A model generated the notes under the pieces. That model had not been told where the DNA came from. It saw only the letters and a list, made by a program, of their open reading frames with translations, and searched no databases. From positions 1-64,000 of the forward strand of contig DKCV01000022.1 in assembly GCA_002449265.1 (NCBI GenBank): DNA of 64,000 nucleotides, read 5' to 3'. Positions 15,807 to 25,517 of the stretch are shown here, one piece after another. A program made the position numbers and the translations under genes. The DNA comes from Caryophanales bacterium UBA6865 (GTDB lineage Bacteria > Bacillota_I > Bacilli_A > RFN20 > CAG-826). Position 1 is the first letter of the stretch. Every line of letters begins with the position of its first letter.

Positions 15807-16709
15807 TTATTTTAATTTCGCGTATTCGCAAGCGATTCTTGCGCCAAGAACCGCATTATTGACGACAAGATGAATATTGGTTTCAAGCGATTTGCCGCCC
15901 GTAAGCTCAACAATGCGCGCTAATAGGAATGGGGTGACGTCTTTTCCTTTGATGCCTTTTTCATCCGCTTCTTTAACAGCGTTAGCGATAATCCCATCGA
16001 TATATTCATGCGATAAAGCGTCTTCGGAAGGAACTGGGTTAGAAATTAAGATGCCGCCAGATAAACCGAAATCGCGTTTCGCCTTAATGATTTTTGCCGC
16101 TTCTAAAGGCGTATTGAATGAAGCGTCCGCGGCGTATCCAGAATCCACGCAGTAGAAGTTTGCAAAGTCTTTGGATTGATAAGAAAGAACAGAAACGCCT
16201 TGGGTTTCTAATACTTCAAGGGTCTTTGGGATATCAAGGATTGCTTTTGCGCCCGAGCAAACAACAGTAACCGGTTCACTTGCAAGTTCATAAAGATCGC
16301 GCGATACGTCGAATGTCGTTTCCGCGCCACGATGAACCCCGCCGATTCCACCGGTGACAAAGACTTCAATGCCGGCTTTTTTGGCCATTAAGATTGTGGC
16401 GCTAACGGTGGTGGCGCCCCATTCTTTACGAGCAATAACGATAGGGAAATCGCGTTTAGATACTTTTGCGATGCCTTTGCGTTTGCCAAATTCTTCAATC
16501 TCAACAGGTGTCATCCCAACAATTGGCTCGCCTTCAATAATACCCATTGTGGCGGGAATTGCGCCGTTTTCGCGAACGGTTTTTTCAACAAGCATGGCGG
16601 TTTCCACGTTCTTTGGATAGGGCATGCCATGGGAAATAATTGTGCTTTCTAGCGCGACGACTGGTTTGCCTTCTTTTAAGGCTTTTGCTACTTCAGGATT
16701 GATTTTCAT
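15807..16709 (-). CDS. psuG: Pseudouridine-5'-phosphate glycosidase
   Basis: A 300-residue PsuG/IndA-family enzyme, which reversibly splits pseudouridine 5'-phosphate into uracil and ribose 5-phosphate using a catalytic Lys and a Mn2+ ion. Diagnostic segments are PVVALESTIISHGMPYP at the N-terminus, GVTPVEI-like GMTPVEIEEF, ARKEWGATTVSATI (the catalytic Lys region), VFVTGGIGGVHRGAE and GGILISNPVP. No psuK (pseudouridine kinase) is adjacent, so pseudouridine must be phosphorylated elsewhere or imported. The start overlaps the P-type ATPase stop by 4 bp and the stop precedes the TetR start by 2 nt, which places it inside a tightly coupled operon. Confidence 0.95.
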   Translation of the reverse strand: MKINPEVAKALKEGKPVVALESTIISHGMPYPKNVETAMLVEKTVRENGAIPATMGIIEGEPIVGMTPVEIEEFGKRKGIAKVSKRDFPIVIARKEWGATTVSATILMAKKAGIEVFVTGGIGGVHRGAETTFDVSRDLYELASEPVTVVCSGAKAILDIPKTLEVLETQGVSVLSYQSKDFANFYCVDSGYAADASFNTPLEAAKIIKAKRDFGLSGGILISNPVPSEDALSHEYIDGIIANAVKEADEKGIKGKDVTPFLLARIVELTGGKSLETNIHLVVNNAVLGARIACEYAKLK

Positions 16710-19225
16710 AATTCTTCCTTCTTTCTTTTTAGAATATCAATATGCGTAACGTTTTTACGTATCACCCAATCTAGGAGGTAATAAATTACAGCGAGTGCGA
16801 TAAATTGGCAAGTCATGAACAAAGCAAGTTGCCAATTAAAAATGGAATAGTTTAATCCAAGGACAAAACTTTCCACTCTTCCATCTGGATATATTTTTGC
16901 GGGTAAAGCCCAATCGAATAAGAAGAGTGCCCCTCCTCCAACAAATAGTAGAATAAAAACAAATAGACGGTAACGGTCCATCGGAAGAGAAATACGGAAC
17001 AAAATGAGATAACTCACCAAAGTAAACATGATGGTCGAACAAGCGACCGCGGCCTCATAAGAAACAAAATTAGGCTCAATCGAATAGGCAATAAACAAAA
17101 TCGTAACACATAGAATCTCTACTAAGCCGGAAGGGATTGCCGTCGCCAAAACGTTTTTCATAAAGGAACCAGATAAACGTTCGTGCGATGGTTGAAGGGC
17201 TAAGAAGAAGCCTCCTCCGCCAATCGTGCAAAGCTCCCAAATGAATAAGTTTGTCGTGCTAAATGGATAGCCGGTTTTTTCTTGGGGCAAGCCAAACCAA
17301 CTCAAAATCAAAAATACGAAGCTTAATACAACCGCGAATATCGTTTTTCCTAAAAATAAAGAAGCGCTTCTTTGCAAGTTATTGATAACGCGCCTTCCTT
17401 CTCCAACCACGTCAGGAAGTTTAGAAAAGTTATTATCCATACTTACAATATGAGCGACGTTTCTTGCCGCGCTTGATCCACTCGCCATCGCAATCGAGCA
17501 ATCGGCTTTTTTAAGGGCGATAATGTCATTGACGCCGTCACCCGTCATCGCGACTTTGTGTCCTTCTTTTTGTAATGCTTCCACTAAAAGGGCTTTTTGC
17601 TCTGGCTTAACGCGGCCAAAAACACTATAGGAATCCACTAAAGAAGGGATATCTTCGTCTTTCACTTGATCCATGGAAATGTAGTGGTCAGCATCAGGGA
17701 CGCCGACTTCTTTAGCGATTTGAGAAACCGTGACTGGATTATCGCCACTAATGACTTTAATCATGACTCCGTTTTTACGGAACCATTCAATGTTTTCTTT
17801 CGCATCACTCTTAATGTGATCAGAAAACGAAATCGCTGCAATTAAGTCGTTTTTGCTAGGGATTCTATCATTTTTAATCGCATCCGAATTATGGTAAAGA
17901 GCAATGACGCGAAATCCGCGTGAAGATAAATCGTCAATTACTCTTTTACCCTCCGAATTAGGGACTTGGTCAACAAAACCATACGCCCCCATGATGTAAG
18001 TTCCTGATTCTGCAAATGTCGCAGCGCTATATTTGTAATCGGAATCAAAAGGAATAGAAGAAGTGGCTTTATAATAGGAAGTTCCTTCAAAATAGGACGA
18101 AATCGCTTTAGCAGTGCTATTTTCATCATGTGTTGCATTTACCAAGGAAGATAAAATCTTACCAACTTCTTCTTGCGAATATTCTTTATTAAAAATATGA
18201 ACATCGTGTACGCGAATTGTGCCATCCGTGAGGGTACCAGTTTTATCAAAGCAAAGCACATCAACCCGCGCGAGCATCTCGATGCAATAGAGTTCTTGCA
18301 CGTTCATGCGCTTACGGGTAAGAGCAATGACACCTGTTGCTAAAGCAAGCGATACGAGCAAATATAATCCGCTTGGTATCATCGCCACCATTGATCCGCC
18401 CATCATTTTTGCAAAATCACGGAAATTGTCGGAAGTGAAGCCTCCCTCAAAACCATGAACCATGTTCGCGCATTGAAATAAATAAGTGGCAAGTTCGGCT
18501 AGACCCATGATAATGGATAAAAATCCGGTGACCCAGAAAATTCGAATGCAAGAACGCTTTAATTCGCTTTTTGGGCGGCGGAATTCCTTCGCTTTGCTTT
18601 GAATATCTTCCGCGTAATTGGTGTTTCCAATACGATTAATGCAAGCGTAAACCTTCCCGCTTTTAACATAAGAGCCACTATAAATTTGGCTGCCAACCGT
18701 TTTAACTACCGCGATGGATTCGCCTGTGATTAAAGATTCATCAGCCTTCATTTCTCCTTCAACGACAATTGCATCGGCGCAGATTTGTTCCCCAGGAGTA
18801 AGAATAACGATATCTTCATAAACAAGCTGATCAATCGGAATTTCTTTTTCTATTCCATCGCGCACAACGGTTACGCGAGGATCAGTAACTAGTCGAAGCT
18901 TATCCACAAGCCTTCTAGCGTGGATATCGGTGATCAAACCAATGATGATGTTACAAGAAAGAACGCCAAGAAAAGCATAATATTTGATTTCATAGATTCC
19001 CGCGCAAAGCATAAGAATCGCAATACCGAAAAGTACCGAATTGAAGAAAGAAAAGAAATTGTCCGTGAAAATTTTCCAATAAGATTTTGTAACTTTCTTC
19101 GGTGTTTTATTCACTAAACCGGCATCGAGTCGGCTTTCCACTTGTTCCGAAGTAAGACCAGTGTGGAAACTAGGGTTAAATTTTGGAGCGTTAGTTATCT
19201 CCGCAAGAAGCTTTTCTTTTGTCAT
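16706..19225 (-). CDS. CtpE-like P-type cation-translocating ATPase
   Basis: An 839-residue P-type ATPase. Visible parts are the actuator-domain TGES (residues 167-170), a membrane motif IPSGLYLLVSLALA in the fourth helix (about 284-297), the phosphorylation site DKTGTLT (327-333), TGDGVND in the hinge region, and about six C-terminal transmembrane helices. The IPSG motif with ELYCIEMLARVDVLCFDKTG resembles the CtpE group of Actinobacteria and streptococci, for which Ca2+ transport has been proposed. The heavy-metal N-terminal domains and the CPx motif of P1B pumps are absent. The substrate here is inferred, not shown. It starts 3 bp after the ABC transporter gene and overlaps psuG. Confidence 0.9.
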   Translation of the reverse strand: MTKEKLLAEITNAPKFNPSFHTGLTSEQVESRLDAGLVNKTPKKVTKSYWKIFTDNFFSFFNSVLFGIAILMLCAGIYEIKYYAFLGVLSCNIIIGLITDIHARRLVDKLRLVTDPRVTVVRDGIEKEIPIDQLVYEDIVILTPGEQICADAIVVEGEMKADESLITGESIAVVKTVGSQIYSGSYVKSGKVYACINRIGNTNYAEDIQSKAKEFRRPKSELKRSCIRIFWVTGFLSIIMGLAELATYLFQCANMVHGFEGGFTSDNFRDFAKMMGGSMVAMIPSGLYLLVSLALATGVIALTRKRMNVQELYCIEMLARVDVLCFDKTGTLTDGTIRVHDVHIFNKEYSQEEVGKILSSLVNATHDENSTAKAISSYFEGTSYYKATSSIPFDSDYKYSAATFAESGTYIMGAYGFVDQVPNSEGKRVIDDLSSRGFRVIALYHNSDAIKNDRIPSKNDLIAAISFSDHIKSDAKENIEWFRKNGVMIKVISGDNPVTVSQIAKEVGVPDADHYISMDQVKDEDIPSLVDSYSVFGRVKPEQKALLVEALQKEGHKVAMTGDGVNDIIALKKADCSIAMASGSSAARNVAHIVSMDNNFSKLPDVVGEGRRVINNLQRSASLFLGKTIFAVVLSFVFLILSWFGLPQEKTGYPFSTTNLFIWELCTIGGGGFFLALQPSHERLSGSFMKNVLATAIPSGLVEILCVTILFIAYSIEPNFVSYEAAVACSTIMFTLVSYLILFRISLPMDRYRLFVFILLFVGGGALFLFDWALPAKIYPDGRVESFVLGLNYSIFNWQLALFMTCQFIALAVIYYLLDWVIRKNVTHIDILKRKKEEL

Positions 19226-19228
19226 TTT

Positions 19229-22180
19229 TTATTCCGTCCTTAAGGCTGCAACCGGATCTTTTTTAGCGGCAATTCTAGCGGGTATTAGACCCGAGATGAA
19301 CGCTAAAGCGATGGCGATTGCGATAAGAATAAGGCCATGGTAGGGAGAAAGCGAAGCAATAGAACTTAAGCCATTGCCCGGGAATTGATGATCAATAATC
19401 GCACTGATTGGGAAACACGCAACCCAAGAAACTCCAACGCCGATAACGCCCGCCATCGCGCCAATGATGACGCATTCGGCTTGAAAAAGACGTCCAACAT
19501 CTTTTTTGCGCGCTCCACATGCTCGAAGTATGCCGATTTCTTTTGTTCTTTCTACGACAGAAACATAAGTAATAATTCCCGTCATGATTGAACTTACAAC
19601 AAGCGAAATAGACGCAAACACGATAAGAACAACGCTAATCATTTGAATCATCGTGCCCAAAGAATCGGTGAAGGTGCTCATCACATCGTTATAGGCGATT
19701 TGATCGCTATCTACTTTTCCTTCGTTATATTTATCTAGATACGCGGTTAATTCCTTTTTCGTTGTTAATGCGGCAGGGAATATCAAAATCGAGGTAGTGA
19801 GTGAGAAACCTTTTTCTAAAGCCAAGAAATCCATCGCGCACCAGCTACTACGTTCTGGATTATTGATGTCGTTCCAAAAATTATTATCGGTTAATTTTAG
19901 GATAAGACTCATTCCTGATGAATCAATATCTTCGCTAGAAGAAGGGAGATTCACCTGACTTTGAAGCATATCCGCACCAACGCTCTTACAGTTTTTCAAA
20001 AAACCATAGCTAGACCCCGTCCAATAAGAAGGCGAAGTTCCCCCTTTGTCGTTTGAAATGCCGTAATAATTATAGTAGTTAAAGCTTTTTTCCATTTCGG
20101 AAGGGAATTCGCTAATCATTAGAGCAAGCGTGTTCTTCTCTTGTTCAGTCATCTTGCCTTTATTTTGGATGATGTTAGCAAGATTAAGCGCTTTGCTATA
20201 TTTCTCAAAGAAAGCATTTAGTCTAACTACTCCGTCATCTTTTGTTGGCTTTCCTGTCGAAGAATCGATATCGCGAGCAAGGCAAACGTTGCCTCTTGCG
20301 GCGCGTACAAGATTATTATGGGTCTTCGTTAGTTTAATCCTCAGTTCTTCGTTTGGCTCGTATTCCACGCTTTGCCCATCATCAGCAAGGTAATCTTTGA
20401 GTTCGCTCGTATAGCCCAAGGAAGACGGCATTAAAGAAATATAGGCGTCCTTTTTAGGACGGAGTACGCCGACGATTTTTAATTTAACCGGATTATATTT
20501 CTCATCATCGTTGAAAACCGTATCGCTTTTTGGCTTGGATTCAAAATAACGAATCGTTGCTTTCTCGTCAGTCGCGGTGATTTGATAAACGCCATCGCTA
20601 TTGATACCGGAGTCCGTGATTTTATACGAATCGATTTCTCTCCCTTTTCCATCCTCTTCAGAGTGAAATGGTACATCTTTAAAGATGTCCGCATTGCGGT
20701 AGGCTTTATAAATCTTTCCTTTTCCAGTGCTTTCGTTATAAAGAATATCGTCAAAAGAGATTACTTTTTTATCATCCGCGGAGGAAAGCATTCCTAATTG
20801 CATTAATGTCTTTTTTTCCACGCGGTTATAGCTATCCGTAATTAAAACAATTTCGTCTTTGCTAGAAGGCATTTTTCCAGCGATGCAGTCATACCACTTG
20901 GACATTTCATTGGTTGGGCCATAGAGTTCATGAAAAATTGTCGCAGGGAGACCCGTAACGCTACCAATCGCTCCGCCCGTCATGCCTGCAGCGGTGTATT
21001 GATCAATTTCAACTACGCCGTGTCCAGCAGGATCATCGGTCATCAAATTAAAAGAGAAATTCTCTTTGTTATAGAGAATGGAGCTCGCTAAGCCTTGGTC
21101 AACGGCTTTAGAAATATAATCGCGGTAATCCGCGGTGAAATTATTTTTATGAACGGTCGAATAGGAACTATTGGAATCGTAAACTTTGATTTCTTGATCA
21201 TCAGGATATTGTTTGTAATCGTTCGCGTTTTCGATTTGCTTATAGGTATAGGTGATCGGTGAAATGGAAATCGGAACAGTGCCTGCAATGGATGTCTCAA
21301 CTTTATCAACGTAAATGGAAAAGCCATTGCTCACCGCTAAAACAAGAGCGACCCCAATAATGCCGATAGAAGAAGCAACCGCGGTTAAGATAGTTCTTCC
21401 TTTCTTGGTACGCACATTTGACCACGACGATTTTAAAGCGGTCCAAAAACTCATGGATGTCTTTTTGGTGATTTCTTTTGGTGAATTTGTCACAGCCTTT
21501 ATTGGAACAGGGGAAGAATCGCTTTCGATCGCGCCATCTTTCATGCGAATGATACGGTCACTATATTCGTAAGCGAGTTCTTGGTTATGGGTTACCATAA
21601 TCACTAGACGCGTTTTGCTCGCTTCTTTTAGAAGTTCCATCACTTGTTTAGAAGTGAGTGAATCCAAAGCGCCGGTTGGCTCATCTGCCAAAACGATTTT
21701 TGGATTATTTACAAGGGCACGCGCTAAAGCAACGCGCTGCATTTGTCCGCCCGATAATTGGTTTGGCTTTTTCTTAGCGACATCCTTTAATCCAACGTTC
21801 TCGAGCGCTTTTAAAGCGCGTTTATCTCTTTCCTCACGGTTCACGCCATTGAGCATTAAACCCGTTTCAACATTAGAGAGAATCGTCTGATGGGGAATGA
21901 GGTTATAGGACTGAAATACGAAGCCAACCCTTTCGTTTCGATAAGCATCCCACTCGGCATCTTTAAAATCCTTGGTGCTTTTCTCGTCGATGAGAAGGTC
22001 GCCAGACGTATAGTGATCAAGTCCTCCGATGATATTGAGCATCGTGGTTTTCCCACATCCTGAAGGGCCCAATATGGAAACAAAACCCTTGTCTAAGAAA
22101 GCAAGGGAGATATCTTTCAAAGCGGTATAAGGCTTTTTGTCGACGTAATAGTCTTTTTTAATGTGAATAAGTTCTAGCAC
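19229..22180 (-). CDS. MacB-type ABC transporter, ATPase fused to FtsX-like permease
   Basis: A single chain of about 983 residues. The N-terminal ABC ATPase has Walker A GPSGCGKT, signature LSGGQMQRVALARAL and Walker B IVLADEP, and is of the LolD/MacB type. A first transmembrane helix follows (about residue 265-290), then a large extracytoplasmic domain of about 500 residues, then three C-terminal FtsX helices (with IVFASISLVVSSIMTGIITY and the VVERTKEIGILRACGA cytoplasmic loop). MacB/FtsX systems do not pump across the membrane but move periplasmic or surface substrates by mechanotransmission. The start is uncertain: GTG at 22180 gives MLELIHIKKDYY, the usual family start, while TTG at 22186 adds two residues. 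Neither has a clear ribosome site. It is the first gene of a four-gene operon. Confidence 0.9.
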   Translation of the reverse strand: MLELIHIKKDYYVDKKPYTALKDISLAFLDKGFVSILGPSGCGKTTMLNIIGGLDHYTSGDLLIDEKSTKDFKDAEWDAYRNERVGFVFQSYNLIPHQTILSNVETGLMLNGVNREERDKRALKALENVGLKDVAKKKPNQLSGGQMQRVALARALVNNPKIVLADEPTGALDSLTSKQVMELLKEASKTRLVIMVTHNQELAYEYSDRIIRMKDGAIESDSSPVPIKAVTNSPKEITKKTSMSFWTALKSSWSNVRTKKGRTILTAVASSIGIIGVALVLAVSNGFSIYVDKVETSIAGTVPISISPITYTYKQIENANDYKQYPDDQEIKVYDSNSSYSTVHKNNFTADYRDYISKAVDQGLASSILYNKENFSFNLMTDDPAGHGVVEIDQYTAAGMTGGAIGSVTGLPATIFHELYGPTNEMSKWYDCIAGKMPSSKDEIVLITDSYNRVEKKTLMQLGMLSSADDKKVISFDDILYNESTGKGKIYKAYRNADIFKDVPFHSEEDGKGREIDSYKITDSGINSDGVYQITATDEKATIRYFESKPKSDTVFNDDEKYNPVKLKIVGVLRPKKDAYISLMPSSLGYTSELKDYLADDGQSVEYEPNEELRIKLTKTHNNLVRAARGNVCLARDIDSSTGKPTKDDGVVRLNAFFEKYSKALNLANIIQNKGKMTEQEKNTLALMISEFPSEMEKSFNYYNYYGISNDKGGTSPSYWTGSSYGFLKNCKSVGADMLQSQVNLPSSSEDIDSSGMSLILKLTDNNFWNDINNPERSSWCAMDFLALEKGFSLTTSILIFPAALTTKKELTAYLDKYNEGKVDSDQIAYNDVMSTFTDSLGTMIQMISVVLIVFASISLVVSSIMTGIITYVSVVERTKEIGILRACGARKKDVGRLFQAECVIIGAMAGVIGVGVSWVACFPISAIIDHQFPGNGLSSIASLSPYHGLILIAIAIALAFISGLIPARIAAKKDPVAALRTE

Positions 22181-22186
22181 ACGCAA

Positions 22187-22599
22187 AGTCTATCATAGAT
22201 AGAAGATTGGTTTCACGAACAAAAAACGCATTTTGTAAAACGGGAAGCGCATTCTTTTTTCCGCAAATTCTTCTATACGCTTTGTTTTTAGGAACAAAAA
22301 ATTAACAAAAGAGCTTTTCGAGCGATATCCATCGCGTTTTTTGTTCGAATAATATGAATAAAATGGTGTACAGTCACCCAGTTTTTTGATTCCGTTATCG
22401 ATTTCCACGCCGAGGTCTTTCTAGTCAAACGCAGCTTTCGCCTATAAAAGTGAATTTGGTTCGTCAATTCACGATTTTGGATGCGGTGCACACCAAATTA
22501 TTCAAAAAATGAATCCTTTAAAATTCAGTGTTTATCTGAATAATATGCGACTTTTATTCTCTATAAACTTCAAAAAAGTAGAAGCCGTATTCTTTTCCA
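22187..22599. other. Intergenic region between tadA and the ABC transporter operon
   Basis: AT-rich region with no recognisable gene; the short minus-strand frames have no family resemblance. A TATGAT hexamer on the minus strand at about 22195-22190 is a possible -10 for the ABC operon, very close to the start codon. An imperfect AGAAGC/GCTTCT stem before a T-run (about 22578-22607, minus) may end tadA transcription. Confidence 0.35.
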
Positions 22600-23064
22600 C
22601 TATTTGCTTCTTTGCTTTAAGAAGAATTCTTTTAGGAGTGAGGCACATTCTTTTTCGCGAATTCCGCTATAGACCAAAGGATTAGAATCTTTTACGGTTT
22701 CGTCAAACACAAAATAATGACTTTTTACGGCACCCATTGTTGGATCGTTTGTCCCATAATACAAAGCAAATAGGCGCGCTTGTTTAATCGCTCCAGAGCA
22801 CATTAAGCAAGGTTCGACGGTAACAAAAAGGGAAGCGCCTTCTAAGGTCCAACTCGCTAAACGCTTCTCCGCCTCTTTTATTGCTTCAATTTCAGCATGG
22901 GAAGAAATATCGAGTTTTGTCTCTCTACGATTATGGCCTCTACCGATGATTTCGCCATTTTTCACAACGATTGCTCCAATCGGAACTTCGCCTTCTTCGA
23001 AAGCGATTTTTGCTTCCTCTAAAGCAATATCCATGTATTCCTCAGGTGTTTTTTTCAAATTCAT
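22600..23064 (-). CDS. tadA: tRNA-specific adenosine deaminase
   Basis: A 154-residue cytidine-deaminase-fold enzyme that converts A34 to inosine in tRNA-Arg(ACG), allowing one tRNA to read CGU/CGC/CGA. Zinc-binding motifs are HAEIEAI (His56, catalytic Glu58) and EPCLMCSGAI (Cys86, Cys89). The length and the N-terminal segment EEGEVPIGAIVVKNGEIIG are typical for TadA. It lies 40 bp downstream of the SRP RNA gene on the same strand, as in Bacillus subtilis where yaaJ/tadA neighbours scr. The ribosome site is weak (AAAAATATG). Confidence 0.95.
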   Translation of the reverse strand: MNLKKTPEEYMDIALEEAKIAFEEGEVPIGAIVVKNGEIIGRGHNRRETKLDISSHAEIEAIKEAEKRLASWTLEGASLFVTVEPCLMCSGAIKQARLFALYYGTNDPTMGAVKSHYFVFDETVKDSNPLVYSGIREKECASLLKEFFLKQRSK

Positions 23065-23103
23065 ATTTTTTATTGTAAATCAAAGCGAATGAAATAAGGA
23101 AAG

Positions 23104-23186
23104 AAAAACCACCGCACAGGGGATGATGGCTTAAGGCTGCTACGTTCCCGTCCTGACCTGGTTCGACATCTTCTCCTCGCGATGGC
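23104..23186 (-). ncRNA. ffs: Small (4.5S-type) SRP RNA
   Basis: On the minus strand the segment contains the SRP domain IV core: ACCAGGTCAGGA, then the tetraloop region CGGGAACG and AGCAGCC on the 3' side. This is the Ffh-binding internal loop recognisable in all bacterial SRP RNAs. Outer bases pair (5' CCATCGCGAGG with 3' CCCCTGTGCGGTGG) to give a single hairpin of about 83 nt, the short form without an Alu domain. It ends at a T-run (23107-23103). A promoter is visible 7 nt upstream. It is placed between serS and tadA, in line with Firmicute synteny. Confidence 0.93.
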
Positions 23187-23192
23187 GAAGAT

Positions 23193-23221
23193 ATTATATA
23201 TGTTTCTTTATTTTTTCTCGA
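23193..23221 (-). promoter_or_regulatory. SRP RNA promoter
   Basis: On the minus strand: TCGAGA (23221-23216), 17-bp spacer, TATAAT (23198-23193), overlapping the end of serS. The expected start site, about 23186, matches the 5' base of the RNA stem. Confidence 0.7.
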
Positions 23222-24494
23222 CTGGTTTTAATACGGAAATTCCGCCCATGAACGGACGAAGCTTCTCTGGAATAACAACTGAGCCATCCGCTTGTTGATT
23301 TTGTTCAAGTAAGGCTGGAAAGACACGAGATGTAGCTAAGCCAGACCCATTAAGCGTGTGGCAGAAGTGCATCTTGCCATTATGGTCTTTATAGCGGATC
23401 ATGCCGCGTCTAGCTTGGTAATCGCGAGCGTTAGAAACGCTCGATACCTCTTTATAGATGTGCATGGAAGGAATCCAAACTTCGATATCGTAAGTTCTTG
23501 CCATAGAGTGGCTGCAATCGCCAGCCGCAAGTTTATCGAGCTGGTAGCATAAGCCAAGTCCTTCAAGCAACGCTTTCGCTTTCTTCACGAGTTCTTCAAA
23601 AGCGGCGTCGCTACCATCGTCGGTGGTGTATTGAACCATTTCAACCTTATCGAATTGATAGCCGCGGATCATGCCTCTTTCTTCGGTACGATAGCTTCCC
23701 GCCTCTTTACGGTAGCAAGGGGTATAAGCAAAATATTTTTTTGGAAGGTCATCGATGGACAAGATTTCATTGCGGTGGAGATTCACCAAAGCTGTTTCGG
23801 CGGTAGGAAGAAGGAATTTCTTTGGGTTAGCCCCTTCTAGCCAAAATACATCTTCTCGGAATTTCGGGAATTGGCCAGCCGTATATCCGCTATCTTCGTT
23901 AAGAATGTGAGGGGGGAGAATCATCGTATAGCCATCAGCGAGATGCGTGGAAATGAAATAATTAAGAAGCGCCCATTCAAGTTGCGCCCCTAAGCCAGTA
24001 TAGATCCAAGTCCCAGAACCGGAGATTTTTGCAGCGCGTTTATAATCGATTAAGCCAAGCGATTCAGCAAGTTCCACATGGTCTTTTGGTTTAAAGCCGT
24101 CGAACGTTGGCTCTTTGCCAAAATGATAAATTGGGTGGTTGTTTTCTTTTCCGCCTGCGAGTAAATCGGGGTCAGGCATATTAGGAAGCACTTCGATTTG
24201 GGATTTGATTTCGGCTTCGACTTTACTAAGTTCGGCTTCTTTATCTTTATTAAGGCTAGCAAGTTCTTTTACTTTTTTGAAAATCGATTGCACGTCGCCA
24301 CCGGCTTTTTTAACAGCAGGAACGGTTGCGCTTAGCTTATTTTGTTCAGCTTTATTGGTTTCAACTTCTTTTAATAAAGCGCGGCGATGTTCAAACAAAG
24401 AAAGAAGTGGGGCAGGGTCAAAATCCCAGCCTTTCTTTGCTAAAGCTTCTTTAACGTATTCAGGCTTTTCTTCAATTAGTTTTGCATCAATCAT
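23208..24494 (-). CDS. serS: Seryl-tRNA synthetase
   Basis: A 428-residue class II synthetase that charges tRNA-Ser (and tRNA-Sec where present). It shows the N-terminal coiled-coil arm for tRNA binding (about residues 25-110, rich in Lys/Glu, with AEQNKLSATVPAVKKAGGD), motif 2 region YRTEERGMIRGYQFDKVEM, the serine-specific TAETALVNLHRNEIL, and the motif 3 stretch LNGSGLATSRVFPALLEQNQ. The start at 24494 overlaps the end of the upstream glycosyltransferase by 8 bp. The SRP RNA lies right after its stop. Confidence 0.97.
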   Translation of the reverse strand: MIDAKLIEEKPEYVKEALAKKGWDFDPAPLLSLFEHRRALLKEVETNKAEQNKLSATVPAVKKAGGDVQSIFKKVKELASLNKDKEAELSKVEAEIKSQIEVLPNMPDPDLLAGGKENNHPIYHFGKEPTFDGFKPKDHVELAESLGLIDYKRAAKISGSGTWIYTGLGAQLEWALLNYFISTHLADGYTMILPPHILNEDSGYTAGQFPKFREDVFWLEGANPKKFLLPTAETALVNLHRNEILSIDDLPKKYFAYTPCYRKEAGSYRTEERGMIRGYQFDKVEMVQYTTDDGSDAAFEELVKKAKALLEGLGLCYQLDKLAAGDCSHSMARTYDIEVWIPSMHIYKEVSSVSNARDYQARRGMIRYKDHNGKMHFCHTLNGSGLATSRVFPALLEQNQQADGSVVIPEKLRPFMGGISVLKPVEKK

Positions 24495-25503
24495 TTGAAC
24501 TATTCTCCTTTAAATTTAATAAAGTCTTGTAATTTCGTATTAATTCTTCTCCAAGCGAACGTAACGAGTTGGATTTAGCAAATTCATACGCTTCGATTAT
24601 AGTCGGGTTTTCTTCTGTTTGGCACATTAAGCTAAAACATTGGTTGAGATTTTCGATTTCAGCATGCACATAACCAGTCTTTCCGTTTATCGAGAGATTG
24701 CCGAATATCGGACGCGTAATTTCATAAACGGGCGTTTTTGCACTCATCGCATCTAAAACGCCTAGATAATCGGGAAGACTCCCCAAGGAAAGATAGGCAA
24801 GCGCTCCACTAATCGCACTCCGATAGACGTCATCTTCCATAAGCCCATAGAAAGAAATATTTCCGCCATATAGCTTAGAAAGATGTTTTCGATAATGATA
24901 AGAAGAGATGCCTTTGTCATTACTACCAAAATAGAAAAAACGCAAATTCGGATGGATTTTTGCAAGGTAACTTAGTCGTTTTAATCCTTCAATATCCTTG
25001 TAATCTCCAGATGAAATTACGTATTTTTGCTCTTTTTGCAAACCAGCATACCTTCCAAAAATTTCTTTTTCCAATTCATCGATTCCATCAAATCGAGAAA
25101 GATTTATTCCAGGGGTTAAAATGACAATCGGTTCTTGTAAGCCAAGCGTAAGTAAGTATTGTTTGCATTCAGGAGTAGGAACAAAAATCATGTCACTAGA
25201 AAGCAAAGTCTTTTGACTTAATTTGCTGATTTCATAACCGTTTTTTGTCTTTTCTAAAAACGCATATAGCGGATCGTGTGGCGTATAGAAAACGCTCGTT
25301 ACAATTTTTACTCCGTTCTCTTTTGCTTCTTTGATTACATCTTCCTTAATGGGAGAGAAAGCATGAAGAATATCAGGTGCGGCAAAAAAATTGGAAACAT
25401 AGCTTACTTTAGCGAGTTCAAGGGCGCCCTTGAGATTTTTTCTCAAGCGAACGCCCTCGAAAGCGCATTCTTCTTTTTCGTTAGAATAGATGAACGGCTT
25501 CAT
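24487..25503 (-). CDS. Glycosyltransferase family 4-like protein
   Basis: A 338-residue protein with a GT-B layout. The N-terminal half has DILHAFSP (typical of the nucleotide-sugar glycosyltransferase hinge), VPTPECKQYLLTLGL and the ILTPGINLSRFDG motif (family pattern V-x-P-x-G-x-D/N-x-x-x-F). The C-terminal half has FFYFGSNDKG, ISFYGLMEDD and AYLSLGSLPDYLGVLDAMSAKTPVYE, equivalent to the E-x7-E donor-binding region, here D-Y-L-G-V-L-D-A. Neighbours (gyrA upstream with a 14-bp gap, serS downstream with 8-bp overlap) are housekeeping, so the acceptor cannot be inferred; a membrane glycolipid is one possibility. No ribosome site is obvious, so coupling to gyrA is likely. Confidence 0.75.
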   Translation of the reverse strand: MKPFIYSNEKEECAFEGVRLRKNLKGALELAKVSYVSNFFAAPDILHAFSPIKEDVIKEAKENGVKIVTSVFYTPHDPLYAFLEKTKNGYEISKLSQKTLLSSDMIFVPTPECKQYLLTLGLQEPIVILTPGINLSRFDGIDELEKEIFGRYAGLQKEQKYVISSGDYKDIEGLKRLSYLAKIHPNLRFFYFGSNDKGISSYHYRKHLSKLYGGNISFYGLMEDDVYRSAISGALAYLSLGSLPDYLGVLDAMSAKTPVYEITRPIFGNLSINGKTGYVHAEIENLNQCFSLMCQTEENPTIIEAYEFAKSNSLRSLGEELIRNYKTLLNLKENSSND

Positions 25504-25517
25504 ATTTAAGTGGAGGA

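Noticed and set aside
22193..22491. Small minus-strand frames upstream of the ABC transporter
   Set aside because: Low-complexity basic translations in AT-rich DNA without ribosome sites.
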